Origin: Dysgonomonas sp. UBA7710
Lineage (GTDB): Bacteria > Bacteroidota > Bacteroidia > Bacteroidales > Dysgonomonadaceae
Length of the DNA stretch: 64,000 bases
NCBI RefSeq assembly: GCF_002482385.1
Contig: NZ_DLFW01000022.1
Span: 1-64,000, forward strand
Direction of reading: 5' to 3'
Shown here piece by piece: positions 53,432-62,784 of this stretch. The translations under genes were made by a program, and so were the position numbers. Position 1 is the first letter of the stretch. Each line of letters starts with the position of its first letter. Below the pieces are notes generated by a model, which saw nothing but the letters and a program-made list of their open reading frames with translations, was not told where the DNA came from and searched no databases.

Positions 53432-53625
53432 AGAGCCTGTTTAAATTTTATAGCAAAACTTTTTATAGCTGTTTTTAAATGGATTTTATCATTTTTACTC
53501 ACGGGTTTAGCGGGCTAAACCAAAAGAAAAAAGGGGAAAATACGCTAAAAAGAACAAAAAAAGTTGCTAAGAATTATTTATCAGAGCCCGTAATAATATT
53601 TTTCGCTAAAATTTAAACAGGCTCT
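53432..53625. mobile_element. 194-bp MITE-like element with perfect 19-bp terminal inverted repeats
   Basis: Left end AGAGCCTGTTTAAATTTTA, right end its exact reverse complement. If the outermost A and T are counted as flank, both sides show the triplet TTA, consistent with a 3-bp target duplication of the IS5/IS1031 kind. The right TTA is the reverse complement of the TAA stop of the epimerase gene. The interior is AT-rich, with a short palindrome TTTAGCGGGCTAAA and no coding frame. A 40-bp relative lies at 41696. Confidence 0.8.
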
Positions 53626-54797
53626 TATTCCATATTCATCCCGAAATGCTCTATCATTTCCATACACATACGGCCATTGTGATAAGGGCATTTCCAGAAT
53701 CCGGCCTTATCATCCTTCCTGTTGATACTTCCATCCGGCAGGCGGCTCCAGTACCATTCGCCGTTTTCGTTGTCGACCATCCGGTCTTGAATATACGACC
53801 AGACTTGCGAAGCCCGTTCTTTATATACAGCATTCTTAGAATTTCTGTATGCGTACATATATCCTACTACAGCTTCGGCCTGTACCCACCAGTGGCGTTC
53901 CGTATCCATATGCCTGTTCTTATATTCGTATATCATACTGCCATCGGCATCGATACCTTCGGAAGCAGCATCGGCTATCTTCAGCGACAAATTTTTTATC
54001 TCAGTGATAAGCGCTTTGTCTCCCAATACTTCTGCCGCCTCGAAAAGCAGCCACGAAGCTTCAATATCATGACCATAAGACACAGCATTAGACTTTACAT
54101 TCCAGTCTTCATCGAAAAAAAGATTCAGGTGATTTGTATTACTATCCAGAATCTTATCTGTAAAAAGATCTATCAATTGCCTCTGTGCCGATTCCAACTG
54201 CGGGTCTTTCCATATACGGCAAAGATTTGTATATGGTTCCAGTATATGAAGGTGAGTATTCATCGTTTTCACCTCATTATCGTCTTTATCGCTAAGGCGC
54301 ATATCTTCTATCGGCTGCCAGTCGCGGGTAAATGCCTCAAGATAACCGCCTGTTTCCTTATCCTTGTATTTTTCAATCAGGTAAAAGAAATCTTTAGCCA
54401 GCTCCAATGCCTTTTGCTCACCTGTGGCACGAAAATATTCTGAAAAACCGTAAAGCATAAAACCCTGTACATAAGTCTGCTTCTTCGTATTTACAGGATT
54501 ACCTTTATAACCCAGTTCCCAGAAAGCTCCGCCGGATTCCTTATCGATAAAGTATGTAACGATATAATCGAAGGCACGTTGTGCCATTTTCAGATATTCT
54601 TCATTCTTAAGAATACGGTATGCGGAAGAAAAAGTCCATAAGATGCGGGCATTCAATATAGCTCCTTTACCGGCCTGAGGATTCAGTATATTATTGCCGT
54701 CTATCTGTCCGTAGAAGCCGCCGTTATGGTCGTCCTGCATTTTGTTTATCCAGAATGGCAGGATGTTTCCGGTTAATTCTTTCCTGAATCCGTTCAT
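53625..54797 (-). CDS. N-acylglucosamine 2-epimerase family: mannobiose/cellobiose 2-epimerase
   Basis: A 390-residue cytosolic (alpha/alpha)6-barrel protein. Landmarks: NILPFWINKMQDDHNGGFYGQIDG (about 10-33), AFWELGYKGNP (about 96-106), DDNEVKTMNTHLHILEPYTNL (about 172-192; His in catalysis), SYGHDIEASWLLFEAA (about 236-251) and RHWWVQAEAVVGYMYA (about 298-313). It should convert beta-1,4-mannobiose to mannosyl-glucose. The stop overlaps the ATG-proximal end of the MITE, while its ATG overlaps the MFS gene's stop by four bases. Gene order with GH130 and transporter makes mannobiose the likely substrate. Confidence 0.92.
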   Translation of the reverse strand: MNGFRKELTGNILPFWINKMQDDHNGGFYGQIDGNNILNPQAGKGAILNARILWTFSSAYRILKNEEYLKMAQRAFDYIVTYFIDKESGGAFWELGYKGNPVNTKKQTYVQGFMLYGFSEYFRATGEQKALELAKDFFYLIEKYKDKETGGYLEAFTRDWQPIEDMRLSDKDDNEVKTMNTHLHILEPYTNLCRIWKDPQLESAQRQLIDLFTDKILDSNTNHLNLFFDEDWNVKSNAVSYGHDIEASWLLFEAAEVLGDKALITEIKNLSLKIADAASEGIDADGSMIYEYKNRHMDTERHWWVQAEAVVGYMYAYRNSKNAVYKERASQVWSYIQDRMVDNENGEWYWSRLPDGSINRKDDKAGFWKCPYHNGRMCMEMIEHFGMNME

Positions 54798-56191
54798 TTA
54801 TTTTCCCTCTTTAAATTCAAATCCGATGTTATTTCTACCAGTTTCTTTTCTGTCAGGGGATAGAAATAGATAAATACGACCGATAATAAGGTACCCACTG
54901 CAGGAAGGAAACTCAGGAACATTTTAATCACATTGATCGTTTCAGGATTCTGAGCCTCATTCGCCTGAAATCCGAAGTAACCGAGCAGCCAGCCTGTCAG
55001 GGCGCTGCCGATTGCCCAACCGAATTTCTGGCTCATCGACGACGAACTGAATATCAGTCCTGTCGCCCTGTTTCCGGTCTTCAGCTCCGAGTAGTCGGCA
55101 CAGTCGGCATACATCGACCATAGCAGCGGAAAAATGCTTCCTGCACAAATACTTATCAATGCCTGTAAAATAAAAATCAAGGTGAGGCTGTCCTTATCCA
55201 TCCAGTAAAATACAATGCTTAGCACAGTAGCTATAGCCATCGCGCCCATATAGGTATATCTCTTACCTATACGGTTGCTGACCGGAGCAGCCAGTATGAC
55301 GCCCACTATATTGGCAGCCTGCCCCAATGCAAGGTATAACCCACTAAGGACGAACGGGATACTAAACAGATTGATTGTGCCGAAACCATCCTCCACGATA
55401 TAATATTTAAAGTAATAGACAGTAGCTCCGTCTCGTATCGAATTGAATACCAATGCTGCGACACCTGCTCCCAACAGAATCCACCAGGGCTTATTCTTTA
55501 TCAAATCGCGCAAATCGTCAAGCAAGGGTGTTTTTTCCTGCTTTATCGGTTTCACGCGTTCTTTTGTGAACGAAAAGCACATAAAGAAAAGCACAGCGCA
55601 TATCACAGCAATCACTACTACTGCCATAAACCAGCCGTGCTGTTGGTCTTCGACAGTATTGCTGCCATTGCTGAAATAATTGACCAATGGCATAAACAGC
55701 AGGAATGTTACGAAACTGCCTATATATGCAAAGGTCATGCGGAAGGTAGACAATATATTTCTGTCTTTCTGATCAGGACTCATCACACCCAATAACGAGG
55801 CATAGGGCACATTGATAGCCGAATATACCATCATCATCAGGGAGTAGGTTACATAGGCATATATTACCTTACCTGTATAATCCAGACCGGGAGTAAAAAA
55901 AGTAAATACCCCGATAACGGCAAAAGGTATTGCCAGAAACAACAGATAGGGACGGAATTTACCCCACCGTGTATTCGTACGGTCGGCAACCATACCTACG
56001 ATCGGGTCGAAGAGCGAATCCCAGATACGGGTTATCAGAAACATAGATCCGACCACCGCCGCAGGCAATCCGAACACATCGGTATAGAAAATCATCAGGT
56101 AGGAACCGAACAGTTTCCAGAACATGGACGATGCCGCATCCCCGAATCCGTATCCTACTTTCTCTTTTAATGTAATTTTTACAGAATTCAT
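54794..56191 (-). CDS. GPH/MFS sugar:cation symporter, probable mannobiose importer
   Basis: A 465-residue inner-membrane carrier with about 12 membrane segments, of the glycoside-pentoside-hexuronide (MelB-like) family. GYGFGDAASSMFWKLFGSYLMIFYTDVFG near the N-terminus, WDSLFDPIVGMVADRTNTRWGKFRPYLL (about 52-79) and the second-half DCADYSELKTGNRATGLIFSSSSMSQKFG are family signatures. It follows the GH130 gene by 12 bases and overlaps the epimerase by four. In B. fragilis the equivalent gene imports mannobiose. Confidence 0.92.
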   Translation of the reverse strand: MNSVKITLKEKVGYGFGDAASSMFWKLFGSYLMIFYTDVFGLPAAVVGSMFLITRIWDSLFDPIVGMVADRTNTRWGKFRPYLLFLAIPFAVIGVFTFFTPGLDYTGKVIYAYVTYSLMMMVYSAINVPYASLLGVMSPDQKDRNILSTFRMTFAYIGSFVTFLLFMPLVNYFSNGSNTVEDQQHGWFMAVVVIAVICAVLFFMCFSFTKERVKPIKQEKTPLLDDLRDLIKNKPWWILLGAGVAALVFNSIRDGATVYYFKYYIVEDGFGTINLFSIPFVLSGLYLALGQAANIVGVILAAPVSNRIGKRYTYMGAMAIATVLSIVFYWMDKDSLTLIFILQALISICAGSIFPLLWSMYADCADYSELKTGNRATGLIFSSSSMSQKFGWAIGSALTGWLLGYFGFQANEAQNPETINVIKMFLSFLPAVGTLLSVVFIYFYPLTEKKLVEITSDLNLKRENK

Positions 56192-56203
56192 TGTGAAGCT
56201 TAC

Positions 56204-57409
56204 TTATTTATTCTGCCCGACTAAGCTATTTCCTTTTCGTGTTAATTCGAAATTATTTTCTATAAGCTTTGTTAATACCTGCACGGAAGTCGCAGAACGA
56301 TACCCGTCGGGAGCCGTATTCAGACAATAATCCAACAGACGGTCGACAGAAGAGACAGCAACATGCATGCGTGTATCGCAAGAAGCATAATAGAGAAATA
56401 CAGTACCATCGTCATCCGCAATCCACCCGTTGGTGAACAGCACATTGGATACGTCGCCAATCCTTTCTTCCCCGACCGGGGCCATCAGATGTCCCGCAGG
56501 TTCGGCAATCAGTTTGTCGGGCTGTTCGAGGTCGGTAAGATACAGATAAAGGACATACCTCAATCCGGCAGCACACATACGCACACCATGCGCAAAATGC
56601 AGCCAGCCCTTAGACGTCTTTATGGGATGAGGACCTTCGCCGTTCTTCAGTTCCTTAATCGTATGGTAATAACGGTAATTGATAATCTTCTCTTCCCTTA
56701 TCTCCGCTCTTGTGATATCATCGACCAAAGCCCAGCCGATACCGCCTCCGCTACCGGCATCTATAAATCCGTCCTGAGGACGGGTATAGAGAGCATATTT
56801 TCCATTTACGAATTCGGGGTGCAGTACCACATTCCGTTGCTGGCTTTTCGATTTCAGGTCCGGCAGCCGTTCCCAACTTTTTAAATCTTTTGTACGGGCT
56901 ATACCCGCAGCAGCCACCGCAGACGATAAGTCTCCCGCCGGAGCATCCGGGTCTTTGCGCTCGGCACAGAATATGCCGTAGATCCATCCGTCTTCATGTG
57001 CCGTCAGGCGCATATCGTAGACGTTTACATCCGGATTATCGGTTTCAGGCATATTTATCGGATAATCCCAAAAGCGGAAGTTATCGATTCCGTTAGGACT
57101 TTCTGCTATTGCGAAAAAAGATTTCCGGTCGTTACCTTCCACCCGTACTGCCATTAAGTATTTCCCCTGCCATTTTATAGCTCCGGCATTGAATGTACCC
57201 TCTATGCCGAAACGCTCCATAAAGTAAGGATTCGTCCCGGGCGACAAATCATATCGCCAGAATACCGGAGCATGTGCGGCTGTCAGCACAGGATATTTAT
57301 ACCTTTCGAATATCCCGTTGCCGGGAAATAGCGGTTCATTCTTACGCGTAACTAATTCTTCATATTCTTTAGTTACAGCCTCCAGACGTTTTTTAAAAAG
57401 ATCGTTCAT
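56204..57409 (-). CDS. GH130 4-O-beta-D-mannosyl-D-glucose phosphorylase
   Basis: A 401-residue cytosolic enzyme of GH130 subfamily 1. It uses phosphate to split Man-beta1,4-Glc into mannose-1-phosphate and glucose. Landmarks: FPGNGIFERYKYPVLTAAHAPVFWRYDL (about 29-56), TFNAGAIKW, NVYDMRLTAHEDGWIYGIFCAER (about 129-151; Asp is the proton donor), KSQQRNVVLHPEF, and DAGSGGGIGWALVDD. Similarity to the B. fragilis enzyme is very strong. ATG 57409 (MNDLFKKR) is preferred over a start 30 bases upstream, since the extra residues have no match in relatives. Confidence 0.94.
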   Translation of the reverse strand: MNDLFKKRLEAVTKEYEELVTRKNEPLFPGNGIFERYKYPVLTAAHAPVFWRYDLSPGTNPYFMERFGIEGTFNAGAIKWQGKYLMAVRVEGNDRKSFFAIAESPNGIDNFRFWDYPINMPETDNPDVNVYDMRLTAHEDGWIYGIFCAERKDPDAPAGDLSSAVAAAGIARTKDLKSWERLPDLKSKSQQRNVVLHPEFVNGKYALYTRPQDGFIDAGSGGGIGWALVDDITRAEIREEKIINYRYYHTIKELKNGEGPHPIKTSKGWLHFAHGVRMCAAGLRYVLYLYLTDLEQPDKLIAEPAGHLMAPVGEERIGDVSNVLFTNGWIADDDGTVFLYYASCDTRMHVAVSSVDRLLDYCLNTAPDGYRSATSVQVLTKLIENNFELTRKGNSLVGQNK

Positions 57410-57481
57410 TTCTTTTATATTTTTAATATATATCATCAATTGAAATCACCCTATCATACTCGTTTCAGGCTTATTCCAATT

Positions 57482-58213
57482 TTATAAATTTCTTATCCAT
57501 ATATTACGATATGCAACCGCATCGCCGTGATTTTGCAACATCAGCGGCAATCTTCCATGTGCATTGTATTTCGGAAAACCGATATATTCGGTCGTACCTT
57601 TCAGCACATAGTTATTCTGAATTAAGACACCGTTCAGCATTACCGTTATTATTGCAGGACTTTCGAGTTTTCCATCCGTTCCGAATACAGGAGCTTTCCA
57701 GAAAATGTCATATACCTGCCACTGTCCTGCTTTGGTATAAGCATCCGCCAAAGGCGCCTGCTGTTTATATATGCTGCCGACCATACCGTTCACATAGGTA
57801 GGGTTATTGTCTCCGTCCAGCACCTGCACTTCATAAGTGCTCTGAAGGAAGACACCGCTGTTTCCCCTGCCTTGTCCGCTACCCTTCACAGGAGTCGGAG
57901 ATTTGAATTCTATATGCAACTGGCAATCGCCAAAATATTCTTTTGTGTAAATATCGCCTGCACCTTGTGTTACCGTCATACCACCGTCCACTACTGTCCA
58001 TTTTGCCGCGCTACCGTCTGCGGATACCCATTTCGACAAATCCTTTCCATCGAACAATACAATTGCATCCGAAGGCGGCTGACCTATACTGCCTGCCGGA
58101 ACAACCTTAGGTGGTTGCGGATAATACCATTCTGTACTTTCAGGCTTCATTTGCTGTGCAGAGACAGCGATAGTAATTATAGATACGAAAACAAATAATG
58201 CAGTTCTTTTCAT
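57482..58213 (-). CDS. DUF1080 (3-keto-disaccharide hydrolase-like) secreted protein
   Basis: 243 residues. A signal peptide (1-19) is followed by a concanavalin-like jelly roll, DUF1080, at about 45-240: DAIVLFDGKDLSKWVSADG, WTVVDGGMTVTQGAGDIYTKEYFGD, GRGNSGVFLQSTYEVQVLD, and NHGDAVAYRNIWIRNL at the end. Members act on oxidised (3-keto) glycosides or merely bind glycans. In a mannan locus this is uncommon and suggests an accessory step. It lies 42 bases after GH26-CBM and 72 before GH130 coding start, on the same strand. Confidence 0.85.
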   Translation of the reverse strand: MKRTALFVFVSIITIAVSAQQMKPESTEWYYPQPPKVVPAGSIGQPPSDAIVLFDGKDLSKWVSADGSAAKWTVVDGGMTVTQGAGDIYTKEYFGDCQLHIEFKSPTPVKGSGQGRGNSGVFLQSTYEVQVLDGDNNPTYVNGMVGSIYKQQAPLADAYTKAGQWQVYDIFWKAPVFGTDGKLESPAIITVMLNGVLIQNNYVLKGTTEYIGFPKYNAHGRLPLMLQNHGDAVAYRNIWIRNL

Positions 58214-58245
58214 TGAATTGAATTTATTAATTCTTTAATAGTTGG

Positions 58246-59688
58246 TTACTTTAAAGGAGGCATTTTATCTCTGGTTATTACCTTATCGTTATTTAAGACC
58301 TCATTGATAAATTCTTCTCCGTTGTGTTCATCGAGACGTGTCATAGGCCCGTTCCATGGCATAAACCACGACCACACATCACCGTATCCGAACATCTTAT
58401 CTATATCGGGTATAGAACCGCATTCACTAAGTGCGATTATCTTGCGGCCACCGTATAATTCTTTCACTTTATTGAAGGCGATATATTGAGAACCGTGCTG
58501 TCTTTCGCCCGGATAAATATCCATACCTATAATATCTATATATTCATCGCCGGGATACCACTCACTCGCCTCACCTGCGGCGTCGCTTGTCCATACCCAT
58601 ATCAGGTTATTCAGCCCGTGATGGTTTGTAAGCCTGTCATACATCAATACCCATAAGGCCTTGCATGGAGCAGCTCCTTTTGCCCCCCACCAGAACCACC
58701 TTCCGGCTGCTTCGTGCAACGGACGCCAAAGGACAGGGATATTCAAATCGTTAAGCTGTTTCAGATAGCCCGCTATTATATCTATATCTGCTATCATTGA
58801 TTTATATTCCTGCGAATTTATATCATTGATTTTTGATACATCGAATGTGGTACCTTCGGTATAGAACTGGTCTGTTAGTTTCAACGGGTCGCGCCAATGC
58901 CACATGATGGAGACAATACCGTTATTTTGCCACCATATCTCGGAGTTATTCACTATGGCGTCGTAATTCACAAAGTCCCATGTACGGTTATAGTCTATGA
59001 AATCGAAGCATGCGAGAGCAGGCCATTTACCCGTTTTCTCATGCATCCAGTCTGCCTCTTCCAGTCCTGTACTGTAATTGGCCATAGCTCCGGATATCGT
59101 TTTCTTTCCGAAATTATCTTTTAAGAAATTGTACAGTTTCACTGCCTGTACCGAAGCGCCGGGTGTCACAAGGGATGGCGATACGTTGAAAGAGATATTT
59201 TCCTGCATTTTACCTACTTCTATGTAATCGAAAAACATCCAGCCCCAGCCTTTTTTTATGAGGACTATATTCTCCCCTTTATCCAATATGAGTCCGTTTA
59301 TCGGGAGTGTTTCCCAGTCTTGTGCAGGATCAAATATCAGGCTCGACTGTTGTATGTTATTTATGAATAACAGATTTTCTTTTTTCTGTCCGTTTGTGTA
59401 ATATCGTATATCCAGCTTGTATTTCCCTTTTTCGGGAACATTGATCCTGAAAGAAATATCGCCGCTGTTTTGATTCACATAGCCTGTTCCCGAAAATCCG
59501 GACATGCTTTTTTCTACAACGGCATCGCCCACCAGTGTCGCATTTTCTGCTTCGTAACGGATAGTCTCTACAACCGGAGAAGGATAACCGGCTTCTTCTC
59601 CTCCCTCTTTTTCCGTATCCCCCGAACAAGAGGCAAAAACAGAATAACAAAACAAATTGAGCAAGCAGATAATAATTCCTTTCTTCAT
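58246..59688 (-). CDS. GH26 beta-mannanase with N-terminal carbohydrate-binding module, lipoprotein
   Basis: 480 residues. Lipobox SVFASC near 20; then an acidic/Gly tether. CBM35-like jelly roll at about 42-160 (YEAENATLVGDAVVEKSMSGFSG; KGWGWMFFDYIEVG). GH26 domain at about 175-475, with acid/base Glu in LWRPLHEAAGRWFWWG (about 320-335) and nucleophile Glu in IIALSECGS (about 423-431). It should be a surface endo-mannanase feeding the SusCD importer. It follows the glycan-binding protein gene after a 13-bp stem-loop. Confidence 0.92.
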   Translation of the reverse strand: MKKGIIICLLNLFCYSVFASCSGDTEKEGGEEAGYPSPVVETIRYEAENATLVGDAVVEKSMSGFSGTGYVNQNSGDISFRINVPEKGKYKLDIRYYTNGQKKENLLFINNIQQSSLIFDPAQDWETLPINGLILDKGENIVLIKKGWGWMFFDYIEVGKMQENISFNVSPSLVTPGASVQAVKLYNFLKDNFGKKTISGAMANYSTGLEEADWMHEKTGKWPALACFDFIDYNRTWDFVNYDAIVNNSEIWWQNNGIVSIMWHWRDPLKLTDQFYTEGTTFDVSKINDINSQEYKSMIADIDIIAGYLKQLNDLNIPVLWRPLHEAAGRWFWWGAKGAAPCKALWVLMYDRLTNHHGLNNLIWVWTSDAAGEASEWYPGDEYIDIIGMDIYPGERQHGSQYIAFNKVKELYGGRKIIALSECGSIPDIDKMFGYGDVWSWFMPWNGPMTRLDEHNGEEFINEVLNNDKVITRDKMPPLK

Positions 59689-59720
59689 TTATTTATATGT
59701 TAATTGATGAAGCTATTATC

Positions 59721-59752
59721 AGGCCGCAATGTTACATGACATTGCGGCCTGT
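59721..59752 (-). promoter_or_regulatory. 13-bp perfect stem-loop between binding and enzyme genes of the PUL
   Basis: CAGGCCGCAATGT and ACATTGCGGCCTG flank loop TACATG. No U-run follows on the minus strand, so it may be a partial terminator or a 3'-protecting hairpin for the upstream susCD-type message. Confidence 0.7.
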
Positions 59753-59768
59753 ATTACTTATACCATTT

Positions 59769-60965
59769 TTAGTTTTTCTTTACAAAACGAAAATTACATA
59801 TACTGAAATCCACATCGGCAGGATTCTCCGGTTGATTCACTATTATAAAGTGGTTTCTATCCGCTCCCTCAACAGGCATGAACAGATTGGTCTTCTTTCC
59901 GCTATTCGGGTCATCAGGACGGAAAAGGTCTGTCACCTCGAATTTCACAGTTTTCCATTTGCCTAAAGTATTCATTGTTACGCCGCCGTTATATGGCGTA
60001 GGATCCCACATATAATTCCTGTCACCGTCGTTATTACGCCCTACTCTTATATATCGTACCAGCGGATAATTGATATTATTGTTAATCTCATATTTCACCC
60101 AATAGTTTTCAGGATTGTTTATGATATCCACATCAGGTACATCGAAGCGGGCGTAAGTTATATTGTGCCATGTCCAATATCCGCTATAGTTGTATTTAAC
60201 CCTGTAGAATTTTCCTCTCAGCGGATCGGGATCCCCTTCGGCTGTTCCATCGTGAAGACCTTCCGGGTTCCATGCCTCTTCCATATCTTTAGCCGTAAGG
60301 ATAGGATAACCTGTTTCCCTGAATTTCAGTTGAAGAGGTGTCGTCAATTTAGGTGTGGAAACACTAAGTACCGAATTGTCGGTAGTTCCCTCCGGTATCT
60401 CGATAGAGAAGCCTGTAGCGTCCGCGTCTATGATATTCACATTCTTTCCGTTCATTGTCATCGTGGCATTTTCAATATCGATTTCATATAAATCAAAATT
60501 ATTACCCAGAAACCGTACCGTGTCCCCATCATGGGCAAATTCGTTATAAAACCCTGTCAGAACCAGTTCCGGAAGATTTACCGTCAAAGGGACATTTACT
60601 GTACCCAACTTCGTTGTTATTTTTATCTGATTATTCACTTCCATTGGCAAAACTCTGGGAATAGGTAATGTAAGGCGTGTTCTGACTGCATATATAGTTG
60701 ACAGATCGACTTCAACATCATTAATAAAGATGGAGGTTACATCTGTCAGATTATTACCATGCAGCGTAATCATCTCCGCAAGCGAACTTTCGGTTATCGC
60801 GGTAACTGTATCTTTTGCAGTAGTTACGCGACTCACGGAAGGAGGGCCGTATGATGCCAGCTGGTCGTCATATCCATCATTGTACGTTACCACATCACTG
60901 CATGCGGCCGCCAGAAAGACAAGCCCTGCAAATATTATCGAATATGTTATATTTATTATTTTCAT
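59769..60965 (-). CDS. Surface glycan-binding lipoprotein with IPT/TIG domains (SGBP)
   Basis: A 398-residue lipoprotein (LAAAC near 22). Two or more IPT/TIG-like Ig domains occupy about 40-230 (ITLHGNNLTDVTSIFINDVEV; VRFLGNNFDLYEIDIENATMTMNG), and the C-terminal 170 residues form a binding domain of the SGBP_B type (WTWHNITYARFDVPDVDI; MNTLGKWKTVKFEVTDLF) ending DFSICNFRFVKKN. It sits directly after SusD, the usual place for the locus-specific glycan-binding protein that captures polysaccharide on the cell surface. Confidence 0.88.
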   Translation of the reverse strand: MKIINITYSIIFAGLVFLAAACSDVVTYNDGYDDQLASYGPPSVSRVTTAKDTVTAITESSLAEMITLHGNNLTDVTSIFINDVEVDLSTIYAVRTRLTLPIPRVLPMEVNNQIKITTKLGTVNVPLTVNLPELVLTGFYNEFAHDGDTVRFLGNNFDLYEIDIENATMTMNGKNVNIIDADATGFSIEIPEGTTDNSVLSVSTPKLTTPLQLKFRETGYPILTAKDMEEAWNPEGLHDGTAEGDPDPLRGKFYRVKYNYSGYWTWHNITYARFDVPDVDIINNPENYWVKYEINNNINYPLVRYIRVGRNNDGDRNYMWDPTPYNGGVTMNTLGKWKTVKFEVTDLFRPDDPNSGKKTNLFMPVEGADRNHFIIVNQPENPADVDFSICNFRFVKKN

Positions 60966-60995
60966 ATCTGTATGTATTTTTCGTTCTTGAAAATA

Positions 60996-62759
60996 TTAAC
61001 TCCAGCCCGGATTATTTTCTTTGATGGCCTTATTAGAGTCCATTTCAGAATTTGGAATAGGGAATAACTCATGTTTAGACGATCGTACTTTATAAATACC
61101 CGATTCGTCTGTACCTCCTATGCTGTTCATCACATCCACATAAATACCCCAACGAATCAAATCCCAACGCCTGTCGCCTTCCAACGCAAATTCCATCGCG
61201 CGCTCTTCCAATACGGCCGAACGGAAATCTACAAGTGAGCCGATATTTCCCAAACCTGTCAATGTCTTTTCGGTAGCATTGCTCCTGCGCCTGATTTTAT
61301 TTAAGGCTTCCAATGCCGCATCATCCGGTGCTCCGTTTACTTCTGCTTCTGCTTCTGCGTAAATGAGAACTACATCAGCATAACGAAGGAATGGCCAGTG
61401 CGCATCGCTTCTTTCAATCGTTTTATCCGTTCTGTCGTCATATTTGGTAAGAAAGGCCAAAAATGCGGCATCCCTGTTACATGTATATCTTAATCCGTCG
61501 TTATATGGCGCCTGAGGCGGTATTTCATTTCCTTGCTCATCTGTATATCCCAATGCTTTCTTTCTGTATTCTTCTGTATTAGGATAGAACGATCCTATAT
61601 TCCATACTACATCAAAGTTTCTTGCCCAGCGGTGCAATACACCTTTTTCTACCCTGTAATCCTTACTTTCGAATAGCTTATACCAGTGGTCGCGCATACC
61701 ATACCACAGCCCGTTGAAGATATTTCCATCGCTGTCGTATATCCCGGCATAACCTACCGTATAAGCCATACCGAATTTAGGATCTCCCGAAATCGCCTGC
61801 AACATCCAGATATGTTCGGTCTTATTCCATGATTCTTTTTTCCACAGATTATCATACGGCAATAGTCCATATGTTCCATATACCCCATCCATCACCTGTT
61901 TAGCCTTATCACGCGCTAGTCCGTAATATTCCTTATAATCGAATTTATCATAACCCGTGAGTTGCTTTTTCTTTACAGTAACAGCGACAGGATCGGTATA
62001 TACCTTGGTGCTTCCTTCCAAGACAAAAGGTAATCCGCCTTTTACTTTTATGTCGTTGCCCGCCGGCATAGCTCCCGATGCCATCGTAGCATATACCTTT
62101 GCCAACAGGGAAGCTGCTGCACCTGCTGAGGCACGGCCTTCAACAAATCCCGGGTCTGTATTCTTATACATCATCATTTCCGCATCTTTAAGCAATTCTA
62201 TGATGTAGGCATAGACATCTTCGACTGAAGAACGGGGTATATTCACTTCCCCTGTAGCATTTATCGATTCTTTGCGAATCGGAACCTCACCGAAAGCCCG
62301 CACCAGAAGGAAATAGGAATATGCTTTCAGAAAACGTAGTTCACCTATCACATTCTCCTTATATCTGGGAGTAACATTGCTCATCTTATTTATATTTTCC
62401 ATCGCATAGTTAGCCCGGTGAATAATGACATAAGGTTTCTCCCACATATTTTTGGTTTCATCGATAGACTGGAAATTACCCGCTCCGAAGTTCTTGAATG
62501 CCCAGTCGGGACCGCTGATATAGTCACAGTCGAAATCAAATGCGGCAGGGAAAACACTCCATCTGAACATGTCATCTATAAGCAGGTTGTATGTACCCAT
62601 CACCCATTGAGTAGCACCATCGTCCGAATCGGCAATGTCGTTAGGTTGAACAAAATCGAATTTTTTCTCTTCCAGCATATCGTTGCAGGACGGTATAGTC
62701 ACTATAACCAGTGCACCCAGAAGAATTAACCGCGCTATATTGTAGAATTTATTTTTCAT
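60996..62759 (-). CDS. SusD/RagB-family nutrient-binding lipoprotein
   Basis: A 587-residue surface lipoprotein (VTIPSC near 25) of the SusD fold: tetratricopeptide-like helices in the N-terminal half (VIIHRANYAMENINKM; VIGELRFLKAYSYFLLVRAFGEVPI), and the RagB C-terminal part with WPFLRYADVVLIYAEAEAEVNG (about 463-484), LNKIRRRS, LEERAMEFALEGDRRWDLIRWG (about 530-551) and the final PIPNSEMDSNK. It lids the SusC barrel that follows upstream. The substrate is inferred from neighbours: mannan or galactomannan oligosaccharides. Confidence 0.95.
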   Translation of the reverse strand: MKNKFYNIARLILLGALVIVTIPSCNDMLEEKKFDFVQPNDIADSDDGATQWVMGTYNLLIDDMFRWSVFPAAFDFDCDYISGPDWAFKNFGAGNFQSIDETKNMWEKPYVIIHRANYAMENINKMSNVTPRYKENVIGELRFLKAYSYFLLVRAFGEVPIRKESINATGEVNIPRSSVEDVYAYIIELLKDAEMMMYKNTDPGFVEGRASAGAAASLLAKVYATMASGAMPAGNDIKVKGGLPFVLEGSTKVYTDPVAVTVKKKQLTGYDKFDYKEYYGLARDKAKQVMDGVYGTYGLLPYDNLWKKESWNKTEHIWMLQAISGDPKFGMAYTVGYAGIYDSDGNIFNGLWYGMRDHWYKLFESKDYRVEKGVLHRWARNFDVVWNIGSFYPNTEEYRKKALGYTDEQGNEIPPQAPYNDGLRYTCNRDAAFLAFLTKYDDRTDKTIERSDAHWPFLRYADVVLIYAEAEAEVNGAPDDAALEALNKIRRRSNATEKTLTGLGNIGSLVDFRSAVLEERAMEFALEGDRRWDLIRWGIYVDVMNSIGGTDESGIYKVRSSKHELFPIPNSEMDSNKAIKENNPGWS

Positions 62760-62784
62760 GATTCAAATAATTAAGATTATATAT

